Shown: positions 18,474-27,962 of the stretch, piece after piece
How the letters are laid out: every line of letters begins with the position of its first letter
Position numbering within the stretch: position 1 is the first letter of the stretch
Origin: Deefgea tanakiae
GTDB taxonomy: Bacteria; Pseudomonadota; Gammaproteobacteria; Burkholderiales; Chitinibacteraceae
Assembly: GCF_019665765.1 (NCBI RefSeq)
Contig: NZ_CP081150.1
Coordinates: forward strand, 2,852,001 to 2,916,000
Length of the DNA: 64,000 nucleotides
Direction: 5' to 3'
The notes under the pieces: model-generated
What the model saw: the letters and a program-made list of their open reading frames with translations, nothing else
What the model was told of the DNA's origin: nothing
The model's database searches: none
Made by a program: the position numbers and the translations under genes

Positions 18474-20483
18474 TTAACGATGCGATGGCGCATGCTGCAA
18501 CAAGGCTGCATCGGCGTTGAGCGACAGACTCAAGTGCCGCTCGTATTGTTTCAAAATATCGGCCAGCATTTCTTCTTCGGTGAAGTACTGAATATCGTAG
18601 CCCTTACGACCATCGACAAAGTAAGTCGTCGGTTCAAACGTCACTGGCTGGCTGGATAAAGGCAATGCCTCATTGGCCAAAGCAAAATCAGGCACCGCCT
18701 GCTGGGTACACTTCACACCGTACACAAAATCACGCAATCGATCTTGCTCCACCACCAGCTGCATCGTATCGTCATCGATAAACTGAACGCGGGCTTTAAC
18801 GCCGCGCTGCGTTAGTTCTTGCTCGATTAAATACATCGCAGGCGTCACGGTTTCAGCAAAAAAGCGATGCACATCGGCCTGATCAGGCTGGCGCAGAATC
18901 TGCGCCAAACGTTTGCGCCACAATTTACCATTCCAGAAATTACTCGCATGCGAGAGCTTTTGTCGTGAATGCAATTCATCGGCGCGCAAGCCTTTGAGTA
19001 AACCCCAGCACAAGAGCAACATCACAACCGCAAACGGCAGAGCGGCCACAATGGTCATCGCTTGCAAAGCTTTGAGTCCACCCGCAGTCAGCAAACATCC
19101 AGCCACAACACCCAACACGACAGCCCAAAAGAGTCGCTGCCAAACAGGAGATTTAGGGTCGCCACGGCTGGCGATATTATCAATCACCATCGCCCCCGAA
19201 TCGGCCGAGGTGATAAAGAAAATCGAAATCAAAGTAATTGCCAAAGCAGAGCTCAGACCCGCAAATGGCAAGTAATCCAAAAACGTAAACAACAGCGCAT
19301 CGACATTGCCAGCCGTTGCGCTCAATGCGCCCATTGCCACATGGGTATCAATCCAAATTGCGGCATTGCCAAACACGGTCATCCACAAGAAATTGAACGT
19401 TGCCGGGATCAATAGTACGCCAATAATAAATTCTCGAATCGTACGACCACGTGAAATACGCGCAATAAACATCCCTACAAAAGGTGCCCAAGAAATCCAC
19501 CACGCCCAATACAGAATCGTCCAGCCTTGATACCAGCCTTCGGAATTGGCCGCTTCATAGGTAAAGTTGCGGAAGGTGAGTTGAACGATATTCGCCAAAT
19601 AATTACCGATGTTTTCACTAAAAGCACCGAGCAAATACAAAGTGGGGCCCGCAATCAACACAAAGCCCACCAAGGCGATCGCCAAACCCAAATTCAACTC
19701 ACTCAAAATTCTTACGCCCTTGCCAACGCCAGAGGCTGCCGATAAGCCCGCCAAGACCACCACCGCAGCAATCAAACCCAGCTGCATATGAATCCCGCCA
19801 AAATTCCAACCCGTCACATGGCTTAGCCCGGCCGACAATTGCAAGACGCCATAGCCTAGGGTTGTCGCAATCCCGAAAATCGTCCCACACAGCGCAAATA
19901 CGTCGACCGCATGCCCCCAAGGGCCATTGATTTTGTCTTTTAGAATTGGATAGAGGCCAGACCGAACGGTCAGCGGCAAGTTGTAGCGAAAACCAAAATA
20001 AGCCAGCACCAAACCCACTACGCCATAAATCGCCCACGCATGAATGCCCCAGTGGAAAAAGGTCATCAACATTGCTTCACGCGCCGCGGCAGGTGTACCA
20101 ACTTGTGCAGTCGGTGGCGAAATTAAATGCTGTATTGGCTCGCCAACGCCGAAATACATTAGCCCCACGCCCATACCTGCGGCAAACAACATGGCAATCC
20201 ATGAAGAAAACTTAAACTCAGGCTCGGCATCGTCTGGGCCAAGACGAATTTTACCGTAGCGACTGATCGCAATCCCGATCAGTAAAGTTACAAAAGCGGC
20301 TACCACAAGGGTGTAAAACCAAGAAAAATACTGCGTAACCCATGCCTTACTGGTAATAAAAATCTGCTCCGTGTCACCCGGAGAAAAAATCGAAAACAAC
20401 AACAGCGCCAGCACCAGCGCCATACTTGGTAAAACGACCGGCCAGCAAAATGTAGTGCGGTTTGATAAAGTAGACGTCGTCAT
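18474..20483 (-). CDS. betT: BCCT-family choline/betaine transporter, BetT-like
   Basis: Integral membrane transporter of 669 residues with twelve predicted helices, importing choline or betaine with protons for osmoprotection. Family signatures include GMGVGLMYFGVGEP, the aromatic-rich YWAWWISWAPFVGMFIA and SRGRTIREF. A cytoplasmic C-terminal extension of about 170 residues after the last helix matches the osmosensing tail of high-affinity BetT. The start at 20483 is preceded by AAGGAGCGG. No betA, betB or betI is nearby, so the substrate is inferred from the family. Confidence 0.85.
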   Translation of the reverse strand: MTTSTLSNRTTFCWPVVLPSMALVLALLLFSIFSPGDTEQIFITSKAWVTQYFSWFYTLVVAAFVTLLIGIAISRYGKIRLGPDDAEPEFKFSSWIAMLFAAGMGVGLMYFGVGEPIQHLISPPTAQVGTPAAAREAMLMTFFHWGIHAWAIYGVVGLVLAYFGFRYNLPLTVRSGLYPILKDKINGPWGHAVDVFALCGTIFGIATTLGYGVLQLSAGLSHVTGWNFGGIHMQLGLIAAVVVLAGLSAASGVGKGVRILSELNLGLAIALVGFVLIAGPTLYLLGAFSENIGNYLANIVQLTFRNFTYEAANSEGWYQGWTILYWAWWISWAPFVGMFIARISRGRTIREFIIGVLLIPATFNFLWMTVFGNAAIWIDTHVAMGALSATAGNVDALLFTFLDYLPFAGLSSALAITLISIFFITSADSGAMVIDNIASRGDPKSPVWQRLFWAVVLGVVAGCLLTAGGLKALQAMTIVAALPFAVVMLLLCWGLLKGLRADELHSRQKLSHASNFWNGKLWRKRLAQILRQPDQADVHRFFAETVTPAMYLIEQELTQRGVKARVQFIDDDTMQLVVEQDRLRDFVYGVKCTQQAVPDFALANEALPLSSQPVTFEPTTYFVDGRKGYDIQYFTEEEMLADILKQYERHLSLSLNADAALLQHAPSHR

Positions 20484-20861
20484 CCGCCGCTCCTTTTTTA
20501 TATACAGAATCAACACCTTAACACGTTGGCATGAATCGGCCTACGCAACTATGTACATTTACGTAAGCAAATCATGGCTTTTCATATGAAAAATAGAGCC
20601 ATCAATTTATACGCTGCAAAAAGTCAACAGCTCGACTTCCTAATTAAAAATTCAGTCCTCGACGACTTGACTCAAAACCTTTTACTTACATTAAAAAAAG
20701 ATCAAATTGCCTAATTTATTTAAAGTTACAGAACCATTAAGAAATTTTGACCGCCACAAAATTACCAAGTAAATTCACGAAGCTTACGAAATTTACATTT
20801 TTTGTGTGAACAAACAAATAAATTAATCTCATTTATTAAATATTTTCAAAGTGAATCAACC
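20484..20861. other. divergent gene-free region between betT and the lipoprotein gene
   Basis: About 380 bases, strongly AT-rich in its right half. It must carry both divergent promoters. I see a short palindromic TTACGTAA near 20560 but no recognised operator. Confidence 0.4.
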
Positions 20862-22367
20862 ATGAAAGCCAAATTATTTCGCACTGGATGCGCCTGCCTC
20901 ACCTTATCAATACTAACTGCTTGTGGAGGCGGCGGTGGCAGCACCTCAACGGGGTCCATTGCACCAACCACAGCAACACCAACAAATAGCCCAACAGCCA
21001 GTGTGGTGGGCGTGGTCCGCGATATGAATGGCACCCCTGTTGCGGGTGTTAGAGTGAGCTCTCAAGGAAATTTAACCGAAACCGATAGCAATGGGCGCTA
21101 TCAAATCGCTGTTGCGGCCAACAACAATACCCGTTTGATTACATTCAGCAAAGCCGCATATGCACAGCAATTTGCTACTCATGATCAAACCTTGTCGACT
21201 GGCGCAACAGGATATGCAAATGCAACTTTATTACCTGTTACCGCGACCATTAACTTTGATCCGAAAATTGCCAATAACTTAACAGTAAGTGGTTCAACCG
21301 CATCGGTACAACTTGGTGCTGGTGCGTTAGCACGCGAAGGTGGTGGTGCAGCAGCAGGTCAAGCACGAGTTGAAATCACTTTGATTGATCCAAGCGCTGA
21401 TGCCAGCAGAATGCCAGGCAATTACACAGCCTCAGTGAGTGGTGAATTACAGCAAATTGAGTCATTTGGTGCAATGCAGGTTAATTTCAGTGATACCGAA
21501 GGTCGTAAACTGAATTTAGTAGCGGGGCAAACAGCCACACTACGCATTCCTGCCGTTGCTCGTAGTGGCGTGGTCTTTCCAGCCACGATACCGCTGTTTT
21601 ATTTCAATGAAAGCAGTGGTCGCTGGGTAGAAGAAGGTAGCGCGCGCTTAAAAGGCAGCGCACCAAATCAATACTACGAAGGAAATGTTGCACATTTCTC
21701 AACATGGAATAGCGATATAGCGTACGAGACCACTTATGTTTCAGGTTGTGTGCAAGACGCGCAAGGCAAACCACTCGTTACGACAGCCATACAGGGTAAT
21801 GGTATTGATTACACAGGATCCAGCCTCACTTTTAGCGATACGGCAGGCAAATTTAAGCTTGCACTCAAGAAAAGTGCCAATTCAAACATTTCTATTTTTA
21901 ACGAAGCACCGCGAAAGTTTGAGCTCGCTACTACAGTCAAAACAGGTAATACCGAGCTACAGCTACCAACATGCATCGTACTTGGTAGCATAACTCCAAC
22001 GGTGAGCAATACACCAAATCCAAGTACCACCCCTACCCCTACTCCAACGACGACCGCTACAACAGTTGCCAGCTACGCTGGTACATATAGCGGCTCTTAC
22101 AATGGGGCAGAATCAGGCACGTGGACGATTAACATCGCCAACAATGGCGCGATCACCGGGAGTGGGTTTTCAAATACATATACTTTGAGTTTTACTATCA
22201 CCGGCAATGTTGCTGCGGGCGGGGCTGTGTCAATTAATGCGGCGGGAAATGCTGGAGCATCGATCTTTACAGGCAATATTAATTCAAGCTCTGGCGCAAT
22301 TTCAGGAGCATGGCGATATACAACAAGTACAGTGAATCAAGGCAATTTTACTGGACAACGTAACTAA
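20862..22367 (+). CDS. lipoprotein with carboxypeptidase-regulatory-like repeat
   Basis: 501-residue predicted outer-membrane or surface lipoprotein of unknown function. The signal ends in the lipobox LTAC followed by a Gly-rich run. Residues about 48-110 (VVGVVRDMNGTPVAG and SNGRYQIAV) resemble a carboxypeptidase regulatory-like Ig fold, and a second similar stretch starts near CVQDAQGKPL. A PTPTPT linker precedes a C-terminal Gly/Asn-rich beta domain (YAGTYSGSYNGAESGTW). The ATG at 20862 is chosen because it starts the signal peptide. The protein may be an adhesin-type or carbohydrate-associated surface protein; this is not established. Confidence 0.65.
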   Translation: MKAKLFRTGCACLTLSILTACGGGGGSTSTGSIAPTTATPTNSPTASVVGVVRDMNGTPVAGVRVSSQGNLTETDSNGRYQIAVAANNNTRLITFSKAAYAQQFATHDQTLSTGATGYANATLLPVTATINFDPKIANNLTVSGSTASVQLGAGALAREGGGAAAGQARVEITLIDPSADASRMPGNYTASVSGELQQIESFGAMQVNFSDTEGRKLNLVAGQTATLRIPAVARSGVVFPATIPLFYFNESSGRWVEEGSARLKGSAPNQYYEGNVAHFSTWNSDIAYETTYVSGCVQDAQGKPLVTTAIQGNGIDYTGSSLTFSDTAGKFKLALKKSANSNISIFNEAPRKFELATTVKTGNTELQLPTCIVLGSITPTVSNTPNPSTTPTPTPTTTATTVASYAGTYSGSYNGAESGTWTINIANNGAITGSGFSNTYTLSFTITGNVAAGGAVSINAAGNAGASIFTGNINSSSGAISGAWRYTTSTVNQGNFTGQRN

Positions 22368-22384
22368 GACTTTAGGTGAAGTAA

Positions 22385-22416
22385 CTGCCTTGAATAAGGC
22401 TTCAAGGCAGAATTTA
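22385..22416 (+). terminator. hairpin after the lipoprotein gene
   Basis: Perfect 10-bp stem CTGCCTTGAA / TTCAAGGCAG with a six-base loop, 18 bases after the stop, followed by AATTTAT. The U-tract is weak. Confidence 0.55.
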
Positions 22417-22513
22417 TACCTCTTTATGCTTGATTAGAAGTGGGAATGAATACCCAAAAACAGCTTAGCCCATCTTTTAGCAATCGCTTTCTCTTGCAAA
22501 AAAATCTTCGGTT

Positions 22514-22711
22514 TCAATAGTGCGGTGGAATTTCATCCAGCAGGCTGCGTCCACCTTGCTCTTGACCGCCGCTGCGTTCTTGTAAGTAGCGCAAATCTTT
22601 GCGCAACTGATCGATTTGCTGTTGCTGCCGCGCAATGATTTGATTCAGATCGTCGAGCAGGTCATCTTGCAAAGCAAGGCGGATTTCTAATTCGGTGATA
22701 CGCGACTCCAT
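22514..22711 (-). CDS. slyX: SlyX family protein
   Basis: Small coiled-coil protein of 65 residues. ESRITELEIRLALQD and the run LNQIIARQQQQIDQLRK are the family pattern, and the ending IPPHY is the typical SlyX C-terminus. Its biochemical role is unknown. GGAG lies five bases before the ATG at 22711; a GTG two codons upstream is in frame. Confidence 0.85.
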   Translation of the reverse strand: MESRITELEIRLALQDDLLDDLNQIIARQQQQIDQLRKDLRYLQERSGGQEQGGRSLLDEIPPHY

Positions 22712-22749
22712 GGTCACTCCATAAAACGGAAACGATGTACGGATGATAC

Positions 22750-23481
22750 TCAGTTTAAGAACGCATCACGGATTTTTTCCAACTCGCCACTTTTCTCCAA
22801 ATCGCTAAATGCGTCAGAAAAACGCTGAAACAATTTAGGCTCAACTTTAGGATTAAACGCAAAATAGCAGCCCAAGCCCTTTTCCAAGCGAAGTACCGGC
22901 TCTAGATCAGCCACGGGTAGCTTCAATTTTTTTGCCACCGCATAATGCGGCACAATCATTCCGACAGAATAATCAAAGCGCCCCGCATAAAGCTTCCGAA
23001 TATTGCGCTCCTCATCCAAGCTCAAGTCGAGTTTGTCCTCTTTAAAGCCCTTGCTAAGCAATAAACTATTACCAGCCGAACCTCTTGGTGCCCCCACGCG
23101 GTACTGTTTGGCCTGCTCAAGATTATTGGCCATTACATCCTTGCGGCTTTTCAGCTTGATCAACCAAATCTCACAATTATCAAACGGGCCAACCCACAGA
23201 AACTTTGACTCACGCTCAGGGGTTCGCACTGTCGTAAACAACAAGCTATTGTCGAGTGCTTGGTTGCCCTCGATAGCCCGCAGCCAAGGAAATACTTTAC
23301 GCTCAACGCGCAAGCCTGTTTTGGCGGTAATGCGGTCGATGATTTCATTGGCCAAGCCTTTGTTTTGGCCATTTTCTGTGTAATTAAACGGTGCGAACTC
23401 TTCTGTAAACCCCACTAAATCTGCCGCTTGCGCAAAATTGAACCACACAGCACACGCCACCAGCAGCATTTTATATCGCAT
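22750..23481 (-). CDS. periplasmic substrate-binding protein, SBP family 3-like
   Basis: 243-residue secreted protein with signal peptide (ending AQA), related to polar amino-acid binding proteins. It contains the opening FTEEFAPFNYTENG, a NEIIDRITAKTG helix and a typical DYSVGM segment. No permease or ATPase is adjacent, as is common for the solitary SBP_bac_3 proteins of betaproteobacteria, so it may act as a sensor or orphan binding protein. AAGGAGCG lies eight bases before the ATG at 23481. Confidence 0.75.
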   Translation of the reverse strand: MRYKMLLVACAVWFNFAQAADLVGFTEEFAPFNYTENGQNKGLANEIIDRITAKTGLRVERKVFPWLRAIEGNQALDNSLLFTTVRTPERESKFLWVGPFDNCEIWLIKLKSRKDVMANNLEQAKQYRVGAPRGSAGNSLLLSKGFKEDKLDLSLDEERNIRKLYAGRFDYSVGMIVPHYAVAKKLKLPVADLEPVLRLEKGLGCYFAFNPKVEPKLFQRFSDAFSDLEKSGELEKIRDAFLN

Positions 23482-23681
23482 CGCCACGCTCCTTACTAAG
23501 TTGGCTTTCAGCTTAGACCTTACAAGGATGCACTTTCCATAAAAAAGAGCTAAACGGTATTTTTTATCGCCACACTGCAAGCCTCACCGAGCACGCTATA
23601 CCTGGATGGTTCGGTATCAAACATGACGTTGACTAAGTACTTACATTACAATCAAAACACCCAGCCACCGACACCCACACC

Positions 23682-24362
23682 ATGAATCCGCACATCGTAT
23701 TAATCGAAGACGAACCCGCCATTGCCGACACACTGCGCTTTGCACTGGAGCGCGATGGATTAAGTGTTACGTGGTGCGCGCTCGCGCGTGATGGCGAAAT
23801 CGCCGCTCAGCAGGCCGACTTGGTCATTTTGGATATTGGTCTGCCCGATGACAGCGGCCTAGAAGTGCTTAAACGGCTGCGCAAAAGCAGCGAAATACCC
23901 GTGCTCCTGCTCACCGCGCGAGCCGAGGAATTTGATCGGATTTTGGGTTTGGAACTCGGTGCCGATGATTACGTCGTCAAACCCTTTAGCCCGCGCGAAG
24001 TAGCAGCACGCGTCAAGACGATTTTAAAACGCAGTCAAAAATCATCAACGTATAGCCAGCCAAGCATTGATAATCATCTATTTCAACACGATACTCAAGC
24101 CAAACGCGTACAGTTTGCTGGGCAAAATCTAACGCTCACGCCATCTGAATATCGCCTCTTGATTACGCTTCTCGCGCATCCCGGCCATGTATTTAGCCGC
24201 AGCCAATTGCTCGACGCGCTGGGCGAAGCCGCCGAAGATAGCTTTGAGCGCACCATCGACAGCCACATCAAAAGCCTACGTGCCAAACTGCGAACCATCC
24301 GCCCCGACCTCGACACCATCGCGACACATCGCGGGTTTGGGTATGCGTTGGAGAAACGTTGA
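23682..24362 (+). CDS. creB: OmpR-family response regulator CreB
   Basis: 226-residue regulator. The receiver shows the acidic pair in IEDEPAIADTL, the phospho-acceptor Asp in VILDIGLPDDSG and Lys in DDYVVKPFSPRE; a winged-helix output follows (LTPSEYRLLITLLAHPG ... HIKSLRAKLR). The CreC kinase and CreD genes lie downstream on the same strand, which fixes the name. An unrelated small ORF sits between creB and creC. Confidence 0.9.
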   Translation: MNPHIVLIEDEPAIADTLRFALERDGLSVTWCALARDGEIAAQQADLVILDIGLPDDSGLEVLKRLRKSSEIPVLLLTARAEEFDRILGLELGADDYVVKPFSPREVAARVKTILKRSQKSSTYSQPSIDNHLFQHDTQAKRVQFAGQNLTLTPSEYRLLITLLAHPGHVFSRSQLLDALGEAAEDSFERTIDSHIKSLRAKLRTIRPDLDTIATHRGFGYALEKR

Positions 24363-24463
24363 ATAAACAAATTACTTTTTTAATTTAAATACCATTACAA
24401 ATCAAAGATATAAAAACAATTAAACGCGTTAATCTTCTTAAGGTAATCAGCTAGGGATTTCCA

Positions 24464-24796
24464 ATGATACATAAATCTCATCCAACGCACGCGAGAACGA
24501 CAAGAAGGCTAGCTGCAGTCTTTATGCTTTTTGCTGCAATATCGTGGCTGTTTGGTTTTTTCTTTAGTGACGGAAACGGCGAATCAACACAGTCACTGAT
24601 ACAGGTTTCTCTATTCATGTTCTTTGGAATCCTAGCCCTATTTACGCTCATTGTTCGAGCCTATGTTTGTAAATGCCCTGATTGTGGTCGGTGGCTGACG
24701 AAACAAGAAAAGGTCGATGTCGATGAGTTTCCTCGTAGATTTATCTGTCAGCACTGTGCTGTTACGTGGGATTCAAAGGTCAAAGTTGGCTATTAA
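24464..24796 (+). CDS. small membrane protein with C-terminal zinc ribbon, unknown function
   Basis: 110 residues. Two predicted transmembrane helices (about 16-34 and 45-66) are followed by a cytoplasmic zinc ribbon with CxCxxC (CKCPDCG) and CxxC (CQHC) pairs. I do not recognise the family. It lies between creB and creC on the same strand, so it is cotranscribed with them or was inserted there. Its local spacing (101 bases before, 55 after) suggests its own ribosome-binding site. Confidence 0.6.
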   Translation: MIHKSHPTHARTTRRLAAVFMLFAAISWLFGFFFSDGNGESTQSLIQVSLFMFFGILALFTLIVRAYVCKCPDCGRWLTKQEKVDVDEFPRRFICQHCAVTWDSKVKVGY

Positions 24797-24851
24797 GCAA
24801 GGGCGTTAAATCATCAAATCTGCTTTTTTTACTATTTAAAAAGACTCACCC

Positions 24852-26291
24852 ATGCGCTTTTCACTTCGGATTTTCTTTGGTTATTTCCTGCTGGTGAGCT
24901 TGCTGGCGGCTTATGTGCTGAGTTTGGTGAAAGACGAAATCAAACCTGCGGTGCGGCAATCAAGTGAAGAGGTGTTGGTCGATGCGGCGAATTTGCTGGC
25001 TGAATTAATTCAGCCCGATTTTGCCGCGGGGCGGCTTGATGATGGGCGCTTTGCGCGGGCGATGCAGCAATTCGCTGCGCGCAATCCACAAGCTAAAGTG
25101 TGGGGCGTGGCGCGGGATAAGACGTTTTTACGCGTGTATGTGACCGACGCGAAAGGCATCGTCAAACTGGATTCCAGTGGGCAATCGATTGGCCAAGATT
25201 ACAGCCAATGGCGCGATGTGGCTTTGACGTTGCGCGGCCAATATGGTGCACGCAGTACCTTGGCCGATGCCAAAGATCCACTTTCCACCATCATGCATGT
25301 GGCCGCGCCGATCAAGGACGGCGACAAAATCATCGGTGTGCTCACCGTGGCGCGCCCCAATTGGGCAATGCAACCGTTTATCGAGCGCTCAGAGGGCAAA
25401 TTGTGGCGCGCTGGCATCGTGCTGCTGCTGGTTGGCCTCGGTATCGGTGCGCTATTTTCATGGTGGCTCAGCCACGGCATCACCCAATTAACGCGCTTTG
25501 CCAAAGACGTGAGCGCTGGCCAAACCGCAGAAATTCCCACCTTTACCGCCAACCGCGAGTTGACGACGCTGGCCGAAGCGCTTGGCGCTATGCGCGAAAA
25601 GTTAGAGGGCAAGGCGTATGTTGAAAACTATGTACACGGCTTAACGCATGAGCTGAAATCACCGTTGGCGGGCATCCGTGGTGCAGCTGAAATTTTATTT
25701 GATGAAGGCCGCGCACTCAATGAGGCGGATCATGCACGTTTTGTTGGCCACATCCGCGTCGAAAGCGACCGGATGCAGCAAATTGTTGACCGTTTGCTGC
25801 AATTGGCGACGCTGGAAGCACGACATGGCCTCAAAGAGGCTGCGCTTTGTAATCTTTATGATTTGATTCACGAAGTGATTACCGTACTGAGTCCCCAAGC
25901 AGGAACGCGGCAGATTCAATTGATTGCCTGCGATGGCCTCCAATCGCAGAGTATTAAGGCCGAGGCATTTTTATTGAAGCAGGCGATCCGTAATTTGCTA
26001 CAAAACGCACTCGACTTCACTCCCGATGGAGAGCGTATCCAAGTCCAATTAGTTAGCAAGGGTATATCTACGCAGATCAGATTAATAAACGACGGTGAAT
26101 CGATACCCGACTATGCACTTGAACGACTCTTTGAGCGATTTTATTCTCTGCCCCGCCCAAGCACAGGGCAAAAAAGTACTGGCCTTGGCTTGGCGCTGAC
26201 CCGCACCATTGTTGAGCTGCATGGCGGTACGGTAAAAATTGCGAATGTCGATGGCGGCGTCGAAGCGGTGATCGAGTTGCCCAACGCTTAG
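24852..26291 (+). CDS. creC: two-component sensor kinase CreC
   Basis: 479-residue inner-membrane histidine kinase. Two transmembrane helices flank a periplasmic sensor (about 27-183), then come HAMP, HisKA with the phospho-His in GLTHELKSPLAGIRG, and HATPase (LLQNALDFTPDGE, GLGLALTRTI). Sensor wording such as IKPAVRQSSEEVLVD is characteristic of CreC. Partner: CreB. In enterobacteria CreBC responds to growth on minimal media and affects metabolism and envelope; the signal here is not known. Confidence 0.9.
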   Translation: MRFSLRIFFGYFLLVSLLAAYVLSLVKDEIKPAVRQSSEEVLVDAANLLAELIQPDFAAGRLDDGRFARAMQQFAARNPQAKVWGVARDKTFLRVYVTDAKGIVKLDSSGQSIGQDYSQWRDVALTLRGQYGARSTLADAKDPLSTIMHVAAPIKDGDKIIGVLTVARPNWAMQPFIERSEGKLWRAGIVLLLVGLGIGALFSWWLSHGITQLTRFAKDVSAGQTAEIPTFTANRELTTLAEALGAMREKLEGKAYVENYVHGLTHELKSPLAGIRGAAEILFDEGRALNEADHARFVGHIRVESDRMQQIVDRLLQLATLEARHGLKEAALCNLYDLIHEVITVLSPQAGTRQIQLIACDGLQSQSIKAEAFLLKQAIRNLLQNALDFTPDGERIQVQLVSKGISTQIRLINDGESIPDYALERLFERFYSLPRPSTGQKSTGLGLALTRTIVELHGGTVKIANVDGGVEAVIELPNA

Positions 26292-26320
26292 GCTGCTCAC
26301 ATCAGCCGCCGATATTGATC

Positions 26321-26336
26321 TTCACACAATCTCCAC
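26321..26336 (+). promoter_or_regulatory. candidate cre-tag (CreB operator) upstream of creD
   Basis: TTCAC-N6-TCCAC at 26321-26336 matches the known cre/blr-tag TTCACnnnnnnTTCAC with one mismatch. It lies 74 bases before the creD ATG, between creC and creD. Confidence 0.5.
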
Positions 26337-26409
26337 ATTCCCCGCATTTTCCCTCCACATCAGCGCGGCACACTGCAGGTGTCGATAGTGAAATCACAAG
26401 GGGAAGAAC

Positions 26410-27765
26410 ATGAAAACGCAATGGAAAATCGTCACTGCGGTGGCGCTGATGGTGGGGATGCTGTTTGCGCTCAATTTGGTGCGCAGCTTGGTGTTTGAGC
26501 GGCAACAGCGGGCGCAGGAAGTACGCGCCGAGATTGCGCAATTTAGCGCAGGTGAACAAACGGTGAAGGGGCCATTTCTGGTGCTGCCGCTCACTGAAAC
26601 GATCTCGACGCTGATCGAAAAACAAACCCCAGAGGGCAAAGTCAGCGAATGGCTAGAAACACAAAACCAGCGCAATATTATTCTCAGCCCCGAGCAATTT
26701 GCAGCCAATGGGCGCTTGGCGGTAGAGAGCCTCAAGCGCGGAATCTTTGAAGCGCCCATCTATCGCGGCGATCTAATTTTGAGCGGCAAATTTGCTTTAC
26801 CTGCGCTCAGCGATTTCGAGCGAACTGCAAGCTCTAGCCGTGAAAAAGTGAGCACTCAATGGGGGCAAGCGTATCTCACGATAAGCTTGTCGGACGTGCG
26901 TGGCATTCAAAATCTACATGGCACGCTGGCAGGTAGTTCGATGACGTTTGCGCCCGGTACGGCAGGCGCGATGGGCAGTGGCGTGCATGCGCCAATTACA
27001 CTGAGCGAGGCAGCGCACAGCATCGATTTCAAACTCAATCTCAAACTGGGCGGCACAACGCAGCTATTAATTGAGCCGATTGGTAAAGAAAGTCATGTGG
27101 CGCTGTCCGGCAATTGGCCACACCCGAGCTTTAGCGGCAATTTTGCGCCCATTGAGCGTTCGGTGACTGCGCAAGGCTTTACGGCGCGCTGGCAAACCAG
27201 CCAACTGGCCACCGGCGGCAGCAATGCCTCGGCCAAATGTGGCGATTCGACGTGCCCTAGTGCTTCGCTGGGTCTGCGCTTGATTGATCCGGTTGATCGC
27301 TATGTGCTGAATGAACGGACTTTGAAATACGCCGAACTCTTTGTGCTAGTGCTTTTTGGCGCGGTGTTTTTGATGTCGGTGATGAAGAAAATCGCGATTC
27401 ATCCGGTGCAATATGCTTTGGTTGGCGCAGCGCTAGCGCTGTTTTTCTTGCTGACTTTGTCGTTGTCAGAGCATGTCGGCTTTATTAAAGCGTATTGGAT
27501 CGCCGCAGGCGCATCGACCTTGCTGCTCGGCTATTACGTGAGCTTTGTGCTGGCAGCATGGCAACGCGGCCTTGGCTTTGCCATCGTGTTGGCTGCGCTC
27601 TATGGTCTGCTGTTTGGGATTTTACAATCCGAAGACATGGCATTGCTGATGGGCAGCTTGACCTTGTTTGGCTTATTGAGCGGCGTGATGGTCTTAACGC
27701 GTAAACTGGATTGGCAAGGATTAAGCTCAACGAGCGCACCAAAACATAGTGCCGATTTGGTGTAA
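26410..27765 (+). CDS. creD: inner-membrane protein CreD
   Basis: 451-residue CreD family protein. It has one N-terminal transmembrane helix (about 8-28), a large periplasmic domain, and a C-terminal cluster of about five or six helices starting near LKYAELFVLVLFGAVFLM. IHPVQYALVGAALALFFLLT is the family hallmark. In E. coli creD is the main CreBC target and affects colicin tolerance and envelope integrity. Here the gene follows creC and has a cre-tag-like site before it. Confidence 0.9.
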   Translation: MKTQWKIVTAVALMVGMLFALNLVRSLVFERQQRAQEVRAEIAQFSAGEQTVKGPFLVLPLTETISTLIEKQTPEGKVSEWLETQNQRNIILSPEQFAANGRLAVESLKRGIFEAPIYRGDLILSGKFALPALSDFERTASSSREKVSTQWGQAYLTISLSDVRGIQNLHGTLAGSSMTFAPGTAGAMGSGVHAPITLSEAAHSIDFKLNLKLGGTTQLLIEPIGKESHVALSGNWPHPSFSGNFAPIERSVTAQGFTARWQTSQLATGGSNASAKCGDSTCPSASLGLRLIDPVDRYVLNERTLKYAELFVLVLFGAVFLMSVMKKIAIHPVQYALVGAALALFFLLTLSLSEHVGFIKAYWIAAGASTLLLGYYVSFVLAAWQRGLGFAIVLAALYGLLFGILQSEDMALLMGSLTLFGLLSGVMVLTRKLDWQGLSSTSAPKHSADLV

Positions 27766-27893
27766 ACACAAGGCAATAGCCGATAAAAACACAATATGTA
27801 TAGCGACCTATACATTATTAAATAATGGATGTATCAATATACCCATCAATCTTAGTCTCTAAGCATCCTCAGCACTAAAAACCCAGTTCATTC

Positions 27894-27951
27894 TGTCATG
27901 CCGTTCACCTAAGCCAAGTGAACGGCATGACAGCTCAGCCAGTCTTTTTTT
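27894..27951. terminator. perfect 15-bp hairpin between creD and arsC
   Basis: TGTCATGCCGTTCAC / GTGAACGGCATGACA (27894-27908 with 27918-27932), nine-base loop, then a T7 run (27945-27951) a short way downstream. It lies between convergent creD and arsC and is a second copy of the palindrome at 13486-13516. Confidence 0.65.
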
Positions 27952-27962
27952 ACGGCGCTTAT

